In this document: positions 40,433 to 48,574 of the stretch, piece after piece
How the letters are laid out: the number at the start of each line of letters is the position of its first letter
Numbering within the stretch: the stretch's first letter is position 1
Source of the DNA: Glaciihabitans tibetensis
Lineage (GTDB): Bacteria > Actinomycetota > Actinomycetes > Actinomycetales > Microbacteriaceae
DNA length: 64,000 nucleotides
Reading direction: 5' to 3'
Assembly (NCBI RefSeq): GCF_003003265.1
Contig: NZ_PVTL01000010.1
Location: 1 to 64,000 of the forward strand
Notes under the pieces: generated by a model
Database searches by the model: none
The model's input: only the letters and a program-made list of their open reading frames with translations
What the model was told of the DNA's origin: nothing
Program-made: the position numbers and the translations under genes

Positions 40433-41333
40433 CCTCGACCGACGCCGCGGCTGCGGAATCGGGATTCTCGAAATGAACCACGTCGGGATTGCGACTTCGC
40501 CGGATGAACTCTTTGGTAGTCATCCCGAACTCGTCCTTGAAGCAGTGCAGAAAATGCGTATACGACGAGAATCCGGAGACCCGGTAGACGTCGACGGCGT
40601 TGCCGTACGTGGTGAGGAGGTCTTTGCTGTGTCGCAGCCGCTTTTTCACCGTGTACTGGTGGAAATTGAGGCCTGTGTTCGTCTTGAACTGCCGCGACAG
40701 GTAGTACTTGCTAATGAAGAACCTGTTCGCAACTGCGTCGAGCGACAGATCCTCGTCCAAGTGTTCGGCGACGTACCCCATGACTGCCGAGATCAGGGAC
40801 GAGACGGGAAGGTCGCGGGGAACGACAGCGTTCTCTGCGTTGAAAACAGCCTTGTTGAGCTCGATCAGGAACTCGATGAGTCGGTTCTCCCTGACGAGGT
40901 CTGCGCCGTAGCCAGTCTCATCGTGATCGTCCAGGCGAATGATCTGGTCGCGCAACCATCCCGCGTCCACCCGAATGATCTGGCTCGTTGGCTTCCCGTT
41001 TTTGCTGAAGAGCAGGTTGAGGTTCGTGATCTCTGAGCAGCGATTCGTGAGGAACTCCTCTCGAATGTGGATGTATGCGCGTTCGTAATACTCGCTGGAC
41101 TGCTTGACGATGTTGTGGAGGTCGTTCCTTCGCACGAGCGTCACGGTGCCAGGCTCCGTGGAGTACTCGGTGCCGCCCAGGCGGAAGACGCCGCTCCCGT
41201 TGAGGACGCAGTTGATCTCGTGAAAGTCGTGGTAGTGGAGATTGGCGCGCTCAACGACAGCGTTGTCGACGTGGAAGGTCTCAAAATGCCCGGAGATCAT
41301 CGTATTGACGATCACTGCTCGTGGAGGTAACAC
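40410..41333 (-). CDS. AraC family transcriptional regulator
   Basis: 307 residues. N-terminal cupin sensor: HYHDFHEINCVLNGSGVFRL and PGTVTLVRRNDLHNIV. The C-terminal double helix-turn-helix has FFISKYYLSRQFKTNTG and VYRVSGFSSYTHFLHCFK...TKEF, the second AraC motif. The GTG at 41333 is chosen because AAGGGG lies six bases upstream; the frame extends to a TTG at 41363. It diverges from the GH105 gene, so it most likely controls GH105, SDR, DhuI and MFS genes in response to a sugar acid. Confidence 0.88.
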   Translation of the reverse strand: MLPPRAVIVNTMISGHFETFHVDNAVVERANLHYHDFHEINCVLNGSGVFRLGGTEYSTEPGTVTLVRRNDLHNIVKQSSEYYERAYIHIREEFLTNRCSEITNLNLLFSKNGKPTSQIIRVDAGWLRDQIIRLDDHDETGYGADLVRENRLIEFLIELNKAVFNAENAVVPRDLPVSSLISAVMGYVAEHLDEDLSLDAVANRFFISKYYLSRQFKTNTGLNFHQYTVKKRLRHSKDLLTTYGNAVDVYRVSGFSSYTHFLHCFKDEFGMTTKEFIRRSRNPDVVHFENPDSAAAASVEVRRPRSG

Positions 41334-41380
41334 CGTCGACCCCTTCGTACGCTCTCGCGACAAGATAGCACTGGTTTTGG

Positions 41381-41414
41381 TGAAGGTCCTTCATTTATTA
41401 GCACAACGCTAATA
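41381..41414. promoter_or_regulatory. Two palindromes in the AraC/GH105 divergent promoter
   Basis: TGAAGG-T-CCTTCA (41381-41393) and TATTAGC-ACAAC-GCTAATA (41396-41414) lie side by side between the two divergent genes. AraC regulators usually bind direct repeats, so one of these may serve a different regulator or act as a hairpin. Confidence 0.55.
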
Positions 41415-41525
41415 GGACGTACGAGCGCTGCGCCGCAAGAATCGGCAGCTTCTGGACAACGGCCGGCACCCAGCAGGCCATATTCCGCGCTTTCGGGGTT
41501 ATAGCGTCATTACCAGAAGTAATCA

Positions 41526-42647
41526 ATGAGGATTTGTGAAGGAATCATGCATCTAGATACCGGTATTAACCGAGACCAGATCGTTCGACAGATCGATGCC
41601 ATGATTTCGAATCTGACCACCATTGCGGACGATTCCGGCGAGTCTCTGCTCCACTTCAGCGATGTCGTCGTGGATGACAAGAGCTGGAATGTCTGGAACT
41701 GGCCCCAGGGCGTCGGCCTATACGGGATCTACAAGAACTACAAGATCACGGGAAACCCCCTGGCCGCAGACGTGGTGCAGGAGTGGTTCGATAAGGCGCT
41801 TGCCGCCGGCGCCCCACCAAAAAACGTCAACACAATGGCGCCCCTGCTCGCCCTGGCCAACCTCTATGAGGACACCAGGGACAGCAAGTACGTTCCGTAT
41901 TTGGACCAGTGGGCCCGATGGGCCATGCACGACATGCCGCGCACCCACGGCAACGGTTTGCAGCACGTCACCTATGCGGGGCCGAACTCGCAGCAGCTCT
42001 GGGACGACACCCTCATGATGACGGTGCTCCCACTGGCGAAGATCGGCCGACTGCTCGGGCGGCCGGAGTACATCGAAGAAGCTAAGTATCAGTTCCTCAT
42101 CCACGCGCAATACCTGATGGACCAGAAGACGGGGCTCTGGTTCCACGGGTGGTCGTTCGACCGGCGGGACAACTACGCCGGGGCGCTCTGGGCGCGCGGA
42201 AACTGCTGGGTCACTATTGCCATTCCAGAGCTGATCGACATTCTCGATCTGGAGCCCGGGGACCCGGTGCGGGAGTGGCTCCTGCACCTTCTCAACAGTC
42301 AGGTGTCTGCGCTCGCTCGGCTGCAGGACGAGTCGGGGATGTGGCACACGTTGCTTGACGACCCCACCTCCTACCTGGAGTCTTCCGCCACCGCGGGAAT
42401 CGCCTACGGGCTGCTGAAAGCGGTGCACGAGCGGTACATCGACAGCGGTTACGCCGTCGTCGCCGAAAAGGCCATCGCCGCCCTGTGCGAACAGATCACT
42501 CCCGACGGCGAGGTCCAGAACGTGTCCATAGGCACCGGCATGGGAGAAGACCTGGATTTCTACAAGACCATCGGCACGTCCGCGATGCCATACGGCCAAT
42601 CACTCACCGTCTTGTGCTTCACCGAATACCTCGTCTCGTTCTGCTGA
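41526..42647 (+). CDS. GH105 unsaturated rhamnogalacturonyl/uronyl hydrolase
   Basis: 373 residues, no signal peptide, so it acts inside the cell on imported oligosaccharides. It releases the 4,5-unsaturated uronic acid left by polysaccharide lyases. Motifs of the (alpha/alpha)6 barrel: WNWPQGVGLYGIYKNY, QQLWDDTLMMTVLPLAKIG (with the catalytic-type Asp), TGLWFHGWSF, ALWARGNCW and SSATAGIAYGLLKA. The longest ATG is used; an internal ATG at 41547 (after AAGGA with short spacing) is possible. First gene of the likely operon GH105 - SDR - DhuI - MFS. Confidence 0.9.
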   Translation: MRICEGIMHLDTGINRDQIVRQIDAMISNLTTIADDSGESLLHFSDVVVDDKSWNVWNWPQGVGLYGIYKNYKITGNPLAADVVQEWFDKALAAGAPPKNVNTMAPLLALANLYEDTRDSKYVPYLDQWARWAMHDMPRTHGNGLQHVTYAGPNSQQLWDDTLMMTVLPLAKIGRLLGRPEYIEEAKYQFLIHAQYLMDQKTGLWFHGWSFDRRDNYAGALWARGNCWVTIAIPELIDILDLEPGDPVREWLLHLLNSQVSALARLQDESGMWHTLLDDPTSYLESSATAGIAYGLLKAVHERYIDSGYAVVAEKAIAALCEQITPDGEVQNVSIGTGMGEDLDFYKTIGTSAMPYGQSLTVLCFTEYLVSFC

Positions 42648-42681
42648 GTCGCGGTGCCATCCATGAAAAGGGTAGGAAATT

Positions 42682-43494
42682 ATGACCGAGAAATTTGAGA
42701 TGGAGAGCTTCTCCCTCACGGGCAAAGTCGCCCTCGTCACCGGCGCCAGCTACGGCATCGGGTTCGCGATTGCGTCGGCCTACGCCGCAGCGGGAGCGCA
42801 GATTGCTTTCAACGACCGGGACCAGGCGTCCGTGCAGCGGGGTATCGATGCGTACCGCGAGGCGGGAATCGACGCACGGGGATATGTGGCGGATGTCACG
42901 GACGAAGTCGCCATCAACGCCATGGTTCAGCAGATCGAAGCAGAAATCGGATCCATCGACATCCTGGTCAACAATGCGGGCATCATCAAGCGCGTCCCGA
43001 TGCTCGAGATGACCGTCGCCGACTTTCGTCAGGTGGTCGACATCGACTTGAACGGCCCCTTCATCGTCTCGAAGGCGGTTTTGCCCGGAATGATCAAGAG
43101 CGGCCACGGCAAGATCATCAACATGTGTTCGATGATGGCCGAACTCGGCCGCGAGACCGTCGCGGCATATGCTGCGGCCAAGGGCGGGCTGAAAATGCTC
43201 ACGCGCAACATCTGCGCCGAGTTCGGCGAGGCCAACATCCAGTGCAACGCGATCGGCCCGGGCTATATCGCTACGCCACAGACGGCCCCCCTGCGAGAGC
43301 CCCAGGCGGACGGCTCGCGGCACCCGTTCGACCAGTTCATCGTCTCGAGGACCCCGGCCGCGCGCTGGGGAACGCCCGAGGACCTGTGCGGCCCCGCGGT
43401 GTTTCTCGCGTCGGATGCAAGCAACTTCGTCAACGGCCTCGTGCTCTACGTCGACGGCGGACTACTCGCCTACATCGGCAAGCAGCCCGCGTAA
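42682..43494 (+). CDS. SDR dehydrogenase, DhuD/KduD-like
   Basis: 270-residue short-chain dehydrogenase: TGASYGIG cofactor motif (about 21-28), NNAG, catalytic Tyr/Lys in YAAAKGG, and C-terminal GTPEDLCGPAVFLASD. The family includes gluconate 5-dehydrogenase and the KduD/DhuD enzymes that reduce 3-deoxy-D-glycero-2,5-hexodiulosonate to 2-keto-3-deoxygluconate. Position between GH105 and the DhuI-like gene favours the latter reaction. AGGA lies just before the ATG. Confidence 0.88.
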   Translation: MTEKFEMESFSLTGKVALVTGASYGIGFAIASAYAAAGAQIAFNDRDQASVQRGIDAYREAGIDARGYVADVTDEVAINAMVQQIEAEIGSIDILVNNAGIIKRVPMLEMTVADFRQVVDIDLNGPFIVSKAVLPGMIKSGHGKIINMCSMMAELGRETVAAYAAAKGGLKMLTRNICAEFGEANIQCNAIGPGYIATPQTAPLREPQADGSRHPFDQFIVSRTPAARWGTPEDLCGPAVFLASDASNFVNGLVLYVDGGLLAYIGKQPA

Positions 43495-43546
43495 CGCGCA
43501 CCCGCACCTCATCCTTAGCTCCGCCACTTCAACGTTGGACAGGTAA

Positions 43547-44185
43547 ATGAAGATCGCTCTGATAAACGAGAATTCCCAGGCCACCAAAAACGCCGTCATC
43601 TACGAGGCGCTCACCCGGGTGACCGACGCGAAGGGATACAAAACCTTCAACTACGGAATGTACGGCACGGAGGGCGAGAGCCAGCTGACCTACGTGCAGA
43701 ACGGCCTACTCGCCTCGATCCTGCTGGGCTCGAAGGCCGCGGACTTCGTAGTCACGGGGTGCGGCACCGGGATCGGTGCGATGCTTGCGTGCAACAGCTT
43801 TCCCGGCGTCGTCTGCGGTTTCGCAGTCGACCCGACGGATGCCTACCTGTTCTCCCAGGTCAACGGGGGAAACGCGATCTCCATCCCGTACGCGAAAGGC
43901 TTCGGCTGGGGCGCTGAGCTCAACCTCACGCTCCTGTTCGAGCGTCTGTTCGCCGAACCGATGGGCGGCGGCTATCCGAAAGAGCGCGCCGTCGCGGAAC
44001 AGCGTAACGCCGGCATCCTCGATGAGATGAAGGCGCTCGTGTACCGCCCCCTCATCGACGTGCTCAAGGAAATCGATCAGGACTTCCTTCGGGAGACCAT
44101 CGGCACCGAGCACTTCACGGAGTACTTCACCGCGAACGCTGACGAGGGGGAGGTGCGCGACTACATCCTGTCGTCACTCGCCTAA
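43547..44185 (+). CDS. RpiB/LacAB-fold isomerase, DhuI-like
   Basis: 212 residues with the RpiB fold: MKIALINENSQATKNAVI at the start, TGCGTGIGAMLACNSFPGVV (about 66-85, active-site-type Cys), NGGNAISIPYAKGFGWG. It is longer than ribose-5-phosphate isomerase B (about 150) but fits DhuI, the isomerase that converts 4-deoxy-L-threo-5-hexosulose uronate to the hexodiulosonate in streptococcal glycosaminoglycan breakdown. Neighbours GH105 and a DhuD-like SDR complete that route; KDG kinase and aldolase are not in the window. Confidence 0.85.
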   Translation: MKIALINENSQATKNAVIYEALTRVTDAKGYKTFNYGMYGTEGESQLTYVQNGLLASILLGSKAADFVVTGCGTGIGAMLACNSFPGVVCGFAVDPTDAYLFSQVNGGNAISIPYAKGFGWGAELNLTLLFERLFAEPMGGGYPKERAVAEQRNAGILDEMKALVYRPLIDVLKEIDQDFLRETIGTEHFTEYFTANADEGEVRDYILSSLA

Positions 44186-44347
44186 TCGGGCGGGCTGCGA
44201 CGCCAGCCTCACCTGCCCAAAATTCGGTGCGGTCACCACAGAGCTGTGTGGGCCCGTCATCGAACCCGGCCTTCTTAGTGAGAGCGCATCAAAGTTCACG
44301 ATCGATCACAGTAGATCCACTTATATCAAGGAAGATTAGGTCAAGTC

Positions 44348-45685
44348 ATGAGCGGAACCACGACACCGTCATTAGACGCGCAGTCGCCAGCTAAACAAGC
44401 ATCTTCCCGCAACCTCAAACGCGCTGCCGCAAGCGGGTGGATTGGGAGCGCGCTGGAGTACTACGACTTCACGTTGTACTCCCAGGCCGCAGCGTTGGTG
44501 TTCCCGACGATATTTTTCCCCACCGCGAGTCCGGCAGTCGCGATTATCGCGTCGCTGGCGACCTACGGCGTTGGCTATGTCGCTCGCCCCATCGGCGCCA
44601 TCGTGCTCGGCAATATGGCCGACCGGCGAGGCCGGAAGCATGTCCTCGTGATCGCCATGATGATGATGGGGTTGGCGACACTGGCAGTCGGGCTTCTGCC
44701 GACCTACTCGCAGGTCGGCGTGCTCGCGCCGATCATGCTCGTGGTGCTCCGGCTGGTCCAGGGGTTCGCAGTCGCGGGTGAGCTCGGCGCATCAAACGCT
44801 CTCATTGCCGAGACGGCCCCAGACGCGAAGCGGGGCTTCTTTGCGAGTTTTAGTGTTCAGGGGTCTCAGATCGGCAGCATTCTCGCCATCGCCCTTCTCC
44901 TTCCGCTGGCATCCTTTCTTCCCGACGAGGCGTTTCAAAGCTGGGGATGGAGAATTCCGTTCCTCCTGAGCGCGGTCGTCATCATCGCCGGGTACCTCAT
45001 CCGTCGCCACATCGAGGAGCCCGCCGCCTACCTGAAGCAGTCCGCCCAGGCGAGGGAGTTCAAGACCCCCGCGGTCGAATTGTTCCGACGCTACCCGCGT
45101 CTGCTCATGATCTGCGTCATCAGCACCCTCGCCAACGTGATTGGCACGGCAACGCTGGTCTTCGGAATTACGTACGGCAAGCAGGAGAGTTACGGGATCG
45201 GCTTCACGACGAGCGATTTCCTCTGGATAATCCTCATCGTCAACTCAGCTTCCGCCCTGACAATCCCGCTCTTCGGGCGTCTGTCCGACATCTTCGGCAG
45301 GAAAGCGCTCATGGTCACCGGCGCGCTTGGTGGTGGGCTCATGTCGATCCCGTATCTGTTCGCGGTGCAGGAGAAGAACTTTGCCCTCGTACTCATCTTC
45401 GGACTGCTCGCGATGTCGGTGTTCTTCCAGATGTGGAATGCCTCTTTCGCCACGGCCTACCAGGAGCAGTTCCCGACCCGGCTGCGTGTCACCGGCTTCG
45501 CCGTCTCCCAGAACGTCGGGCTGATGCTCGCCGCATTCGCGCCGGCTGTATTCACCATCATGGCTCCTCCGGGAGCGGACAACATTCCGATGGTGATCGG
45601 ATTCACTACGCTGGCCATCGCGGTTGTGGCGGCGGGTGCGGCTCTGTGCTTGCGAAACGGTGCGGGGAAGAGCTTCGAAGAGTAG
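44348..45685 (+). CDS. MFS transporter, metabolite:H+ symporter (MHS) family
   Basis: 445 residues, 12 predicted membrane spans. MHS signature at the start: ASGWIGSALEYYDFTLY, the loop-2 motif GNMADRRGRKHVL (about 96-108), RLVQGFAVAGELGASN and a second-half loop GRLSDIFGRKALMV. Such proteins move organic acids with protons (shikimate, citrate, ketoglutarate relatives). After GH105, SDR and DhuI, uptake of a uronate or short unsaturated oligouronide is the best guess. A 162-bp gap separates it from the DhuI gene, so it may have its own promoter. A terminator follows at 45699. Confidence 0.9.
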   Translation: MSGTTTPSLDAQSPAKQASSRNLKRAAASGWIGSALEYYDFTLYSQAAALVFPTIFFPTASPAVAIIASLATYGVGYVARPIGAIVLGNMADRRGRKHVLVIAMMMMGLATLAVGLLPTYSQVGVLAPIMLVVLRLVQGFAVAGELGASNALIAETAPDAKRGFFASFSVQGSQIGSILAIALLLPLASFLPDEAFQSWGWRIPFLLSAVVIIAGYLIRRHIEEPAAYLKQSAQAREFKTPAVELFRRYPRLLMICVISTLANVIGTATLVFGITYGKQESYGIGFTTSDFLWIILIVNSASALTIPLFGRLSDIFGRKALMVTGALGGGLMSIPYLFAVQEKNFALVLIFGLLAMSVFFQMWNASFATAYQEQFPTRLRVTGFAVSQNVGLMLAAFAPAVFTIMAPPGADNIPMVIGFTTLAIAVVAAGAALCLRNGAGKSFEE

Positions 45686-45698
45686 AGAGTGCTCTGGC

Positions 45699-45752
45699 AG
45701 ATGCCGGCTCCACGATGACTTCTCCGTCAGCGTGTTGCCGGCATCTTTCTTT
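45699..45752 (+). terminator. Terminator downstream of the MHS transporter
   Basis: AGATGCCGGC (45699-45708) pairs perfectly with GCCGGCATCT (45737-45746) across a 28-base loop, followed by TTCTTTTC. Long loop but good stem and T-run. Confidence 0.75.
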
Positions 45753-45762
45753 TCGCTGCCTG

Positions 45763-45825
45763 CAACTGCACTGTGCTTCAACTGCACCGCACTTGAACTG
45801 CACTGCTCTACAACTGCGCTACACC
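45763..45825. repeat. 16-bp tandem repeat, four copies
   Basis: Units CAACTGCACTGTGCTT, CAACTGCACCGCACTT, GAACTGCACTGCTCTA and CAACTGCGCTACACC start at 45763, 45779, 45795 and 45811. They sit directly upstream of the promoter of the next gene. Confidence 0.85.
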
Positions 45826-45842
45826 GTTTTTTGGGGGAGCGC

Positions 45843-45872
45843 TTGACACCGCTTGGCTAATCTCAGTAGTTT
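45843..45872 (+). promoter_or_regulatory. Promoter of the alpha/beta hydrolase gene
   Basis: TTGACA (45843-45848) and TAGTTT (45867-45872) with 18 bases between, 32 bases upstream of the ATG at 45905. GGAGGAA precedes the ATG at good spacing. Confidence 0.65.
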
Positions 45873-45893
45873 GAAGCTATACACATTAGCCAA
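45853..45893. promoter_or_regulatory. Inverted repeat flanking the -10 region and start point
   Basis: TTGGCTAAT (45853-45861) and ATTAGCCAA (45885-45893), perfect 9-bp arms 32 bp centre to centre (about three helical turns). One arm lies in the promoter spacer and the other in the 5' leader just before the SD, so it is either a bipartite operator or an RNA hairpin that could hide the SD. Confidence 0.65.
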
Positions 45894-45904
45894 CGGAGGA
45901 AATC

Positions 45905-46759
45905 ATGCTCGAACAACTGACCACCGCAGACGGAACCATCGCCTTCGACCTCAGTGGCAGCGGTCCGCTCGTCATCCTCGCCCACGGCATGGGCGACAGT
46001 CGGCACTCGTACCGTTTCATCGTCCCCGAGCTGGTAGCCGCGGGTTATCGAGTAGCCAACGTCGACATCCGAGGATGCGGTGACTCGACGGTCGACTGGA
46101 AGAGCTACGAGCGCACGGACATCGCCGGTGACCTCGTCGCGGTCGCGCGGCACTTGGGTGGACCTGCCGTCATCGTGGGGCAGTCAATCAGCGGCGGCGC
46201 AGCCACCATTGCCGCCGCGACCGCTCCGGACGTCATTGTGGGCATCGTCGAGCTCGCGCCGTTCACCCGCAAGCAGTCCGTCGATATCGGCGGGCTGATC
46301 CGCAATAAATACCACCGCGCCGGCACGCTCCAGCTCGCCCAGGTCATGATGACCGGAAGCCTCACAGGCTGGTTGTCTTATTTGGATGCCGCGATCCCGA
46401 CCAAGCCCGCTGACTGGGCCCAGGAACGCAACCGAATCGAGGTGACGCTGAGCCAGCCCGAACGGAGGGCGGTACTGAAGGCCATGACCCGCACGTCCCC
46501 GACGGACGCCGGCGCACAGCTCGCCAACGTGCGCTGCCGCGTGCTCATCATCGAAGGCAGCGCCGACCCGGACTGGGCCGATCCTCGCGCTGAGGGCCTG
46601 CGAATCCTCGCGGATCTGCCCAGCGGACTGGGCGAACTCGCCGTCATCGACGGCGCCGGCCACTATCCGCACGCGGAGACCCCCGCGGATGTTCTCGCCC
46701 TGCTGCTGCCGTTCCTGAACAAAACTCTCACGCCCACAAGCTCCCCCACGAATGCCTAG
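45905..46759 (+). CDS. Alpha/beta hydrolase
   Basis: 284 residues, cytoplasmic. LVILAHGMGDSRHSYRF oxyanion region, DIRGCGDS, nucleophile in VGQSISGGAA, acid in EGSADPDWAD and His in GAGHYPHAE. It resembles epoxide hydrolase/haloperoxidase-like alpha/beta hydrolases but the substrate is not clear. Own promoter with a striking inverted repeat. Overlaps the next gene by eight bases. Confidence 0.85.
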   Translation: MLEQLTTADGTIAFDLSGSGPLVILAHGMGDSRHSYRFIVPELVAAGYRVANVDIRGCGDSTVDWKSYERTDIAGDLVAVARHLGGPAVIVGQSISGGAATIAAATAPDVIVGIVELAPFTRKQSVDIGGLIRNKYHRAGTLQLAQVMMTGSLTGWLSYLDAAIPTKPADWAQERNRIEVTLSQPERRAVLKAMTRTSPTDAGAQLANVRCRVLIIEGSADPDWADPRAEGLRILADLPSGLGELAVIDGAGHYPHAETPADVLALLLPFLNKTLTPTSSPTNA

Positions 46760-47135
46760 AGCAGGTCTGAAGCCACCCGGTCACGATCCCGTGCGCGGCG
46801 GGTTGCGTGCACTCGCCGAACTGATTGCCTGGATCGCCGCCCCGATTGCGCTGTGGCCACACTCGATCCCTCTGGCCATCGCTGCGGTCCTGTTCCTCAT
46901 CCTCCCGCCCGCCATTTTTGTAACTCCCGGCGACCGCCCCGGCGGCGACGGTCCCATCACAGCCCCTGGCATCATCACAATCCTTTCGGTTGTTGCGCAC
47001 CTTGTCACCGCGACTGTCGCCGCCTGGCTGCTGTGGCCCTGGTGGATCGCGGTTCTGGTCACCGCACTGTGCCTCGTGGTGGTCTTCACCGAGCAACCGC
47101 GATGGAAAGCTCTCCTCAACTACCGCCCTCGTTGA
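46752..47135 (+). CDS. Small integral membrane protein (127 aa)
   Basis: ATG inside the end of the hydrolase gene, so translationally coupled. Four hydrophobic segments (LAELIAWIAAPIALWP, LAIAAVLFLILPPAIFV, a third and fourth in ITILSVVAHLVTATVAAWLLWPWWIAVLVTALCLVV), ending in a basic tail. I do not recognise a named family. Might be a partner or transporter for the hydrolase product. Confidence 0.65.
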   Translation: MPRAGLKPPGHDPVRGGLRALAELIAWIAAPIALWPHSIPLAIAAVLFLILPPAIFVTPGDRPGGDGPITAPGIITILSVVAHLVTATVAAWLLWPWWIAVLVTALCLVVVFTEQPRWKALLNYRPR

Positions 47136-47320
47136 CTACAAACGATGCCGGTACCGACAGGTGACTTTGCGCCGATGCCCGTTGGCCGTCCTATGGGTCC
47201 GGACCGACCACGGCAGACCCGGTCGCGCGAAGGGTGCCCTGTCAGTACGCCTCACCACAGAGACTCCCACGCAGGTGAAAACAACGGTGTCATTGATACA
47301 CACTTTCGAAAGGATTCACT
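47136..47320. promoter_or_regulatory. Upstream region of the alcohol dehydrogenase gene
   Basis: 185 gene-free bases. Near the gene the sequence turns AT-rich (TGTCATTGATACACACTTTC) and ends with the SD GAAAGGA about eight bases before the ATG. No terminator seen after the membrane-protein gene. Confidence 0.35.
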
Positions 47321-48364
47321 ATGAAGGCCACCATCATGTACGGCGCCGGCGACGTCCGCGTCGAGACCGTTGCCGACCCGACCATCCAGCAGCCCACCGA
47401 CGCCATCGTGCGCACCGTTCTCACCTGCGTCTGCGGATCCGACCTGCACCCGTACCACTCGATGCCCCCCACCGAACACGGCCAGAGCATGGGCCACGAG
47501 CTCCTCGGCGTGGTCGAGGAGATCGGCTCCGCCGTGACAACGGTGAAGAAGGGGGATCTGGTCATTGTGCCCTTCGCTTTCTCCGACAACACCTGCCTGA
47601 TCTGCAAAGACGGTTTTCAAACCGCGTGCCCGCACGGCGGTTTTTTTGCAACCCCCGACACCGCGGGCCTGCAGGCCGAGCTCGCGCGCGTGCCGATGGC
47701 CGATGGCAGCCTCGTTGTTGTGCCCGGCGTTGCCGAGAACGACGCGGACCTCCTTCCGAGCCTTTTGACGCTATCGGACGTGTATCTCACCGGCTACCAC
47801 GCCGCACACATGGCCCGCATCCAGGCAGGCCAGACCGTCACCGTGATTGGTGATGGCGCAGTCGGTCTCTCCGCGGTGCTCGCCGCTAAACAACTCGGCG
47901 CCGAACGCATCATCTTGATGGGCCGCCACACCGCACGAACCGACCTCGGACGCCGCTGGGGCGCCACGGACGTTGTCGCCGAACGCGGCGAGGAAGGCAT
48001 CAGCAAAGTTCTGGACCTGACGAACGGTTCCGGATCGCATGTCGTGCTCGAAGCGGTCGGGCTCATGCCCGCCTACGAGCAATCGTTCAAGGTCGTGCGT
48101 GCTGGCGGCGTTATCTCCCGCGTTGGCGTGCCCCAGTACGAGGAAGCACCTATCGGCTTTATGTCGCTGTTCGGCAAAAACATCACCCTGACCGGCGGAC
48201 CAGCCCCCGTGCGGGCCTACATCGAACAGGCCATCCCGCTGGTGCTCGACGGCACGATTGAGCCCGGCAAGGTCTTCGACCGTACTGTCTCGATCGATGA
48301 CGTGCCAGCGGGTTACGCCGCGATGGACGCACGCGAGGCGCTGAAGGTTCTCGTCACCGTCTGA
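47321..48364 (+). CDS. Zinc-dependent alcohol dehydrogenase family protein
   Basis: 347-residue medium-chain dehydrogenase/reductase. Catalytic zinc site with Cys in TCVCGSDLHPYH and GHE; structural-type cysteines in NTCLICKDGFQTACPHGGFF (about 89-108). NAD(P)-binding VIGDGAVGLSAVLAAK (about 176-191). It resembles the group annotated as zinc-dependent alcohol dehydrogenases or glutathione-independent formaldehyde dehydrogenase-like enzymes. Single gene followed by a hairpin. Substrate uncertain. Confidence 0.9.
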   Translation: MKATIMYGAGDVRVETVADPTIQQPTDAIVRTVLTCVCGSDLHPYHSMPPTEHGQSMGHELLGVVEEIGSAVTTVKKGDLVIVPFAFSDNTCLICKDGFQTACPHGGFFATPDTAGLQAELARVPMADGSLVVVPGVAENDADLLPSLLTLSDVYLTGYHAAHMARIQAGQTVTVIGDGAVGLSAVLAAKQLGAERIILMGRHTARTDLGRRWGATDVVAERGEEGISKVLDLTNGSGSHVVLEAVGLMPAYEQSFKVVRAGGVISRVGVPQYEEAPIGFMSLFGKNITLTGGPAPVRAYIEQAIPLVLDGTIEPGKVFDRTVSIDDVPAGYAAMDAREALKVLVTV

Positions 48365-48378
48365 TCCGCAGCATAGGG

Positions 48379-48411
48379 GAGGGCTGCCACGCTGTGACGT
48401 GCGCAGCCCTC
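48379..48411 (+). terminator. Hairpin terminator after the alcohol dehydrogenase
   Basis: GAGGGCTGC (48379-48387) and GCAGCCCTC (48403-48411), a perfect 9-bp stem 15 bases after the stop. The T-run is missing (TGACGACT), so strength is uncertain. Confidence 0.6.
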
Positions 48412-48574
48412 TGACGACTACCCCGTCGACGTAGTCGAGCTGCCCCTCGCGACAGAAAACGCGACAGAAAAGGGCGACGGCGATGATCACAGCCGATAAA
48501 CACACGCGGCCGTTACCGTGAAGTCGTTGCTCGGCGTAGTCGCCGTGCACTCAATTTCTAGTGATCGGTAGTCC

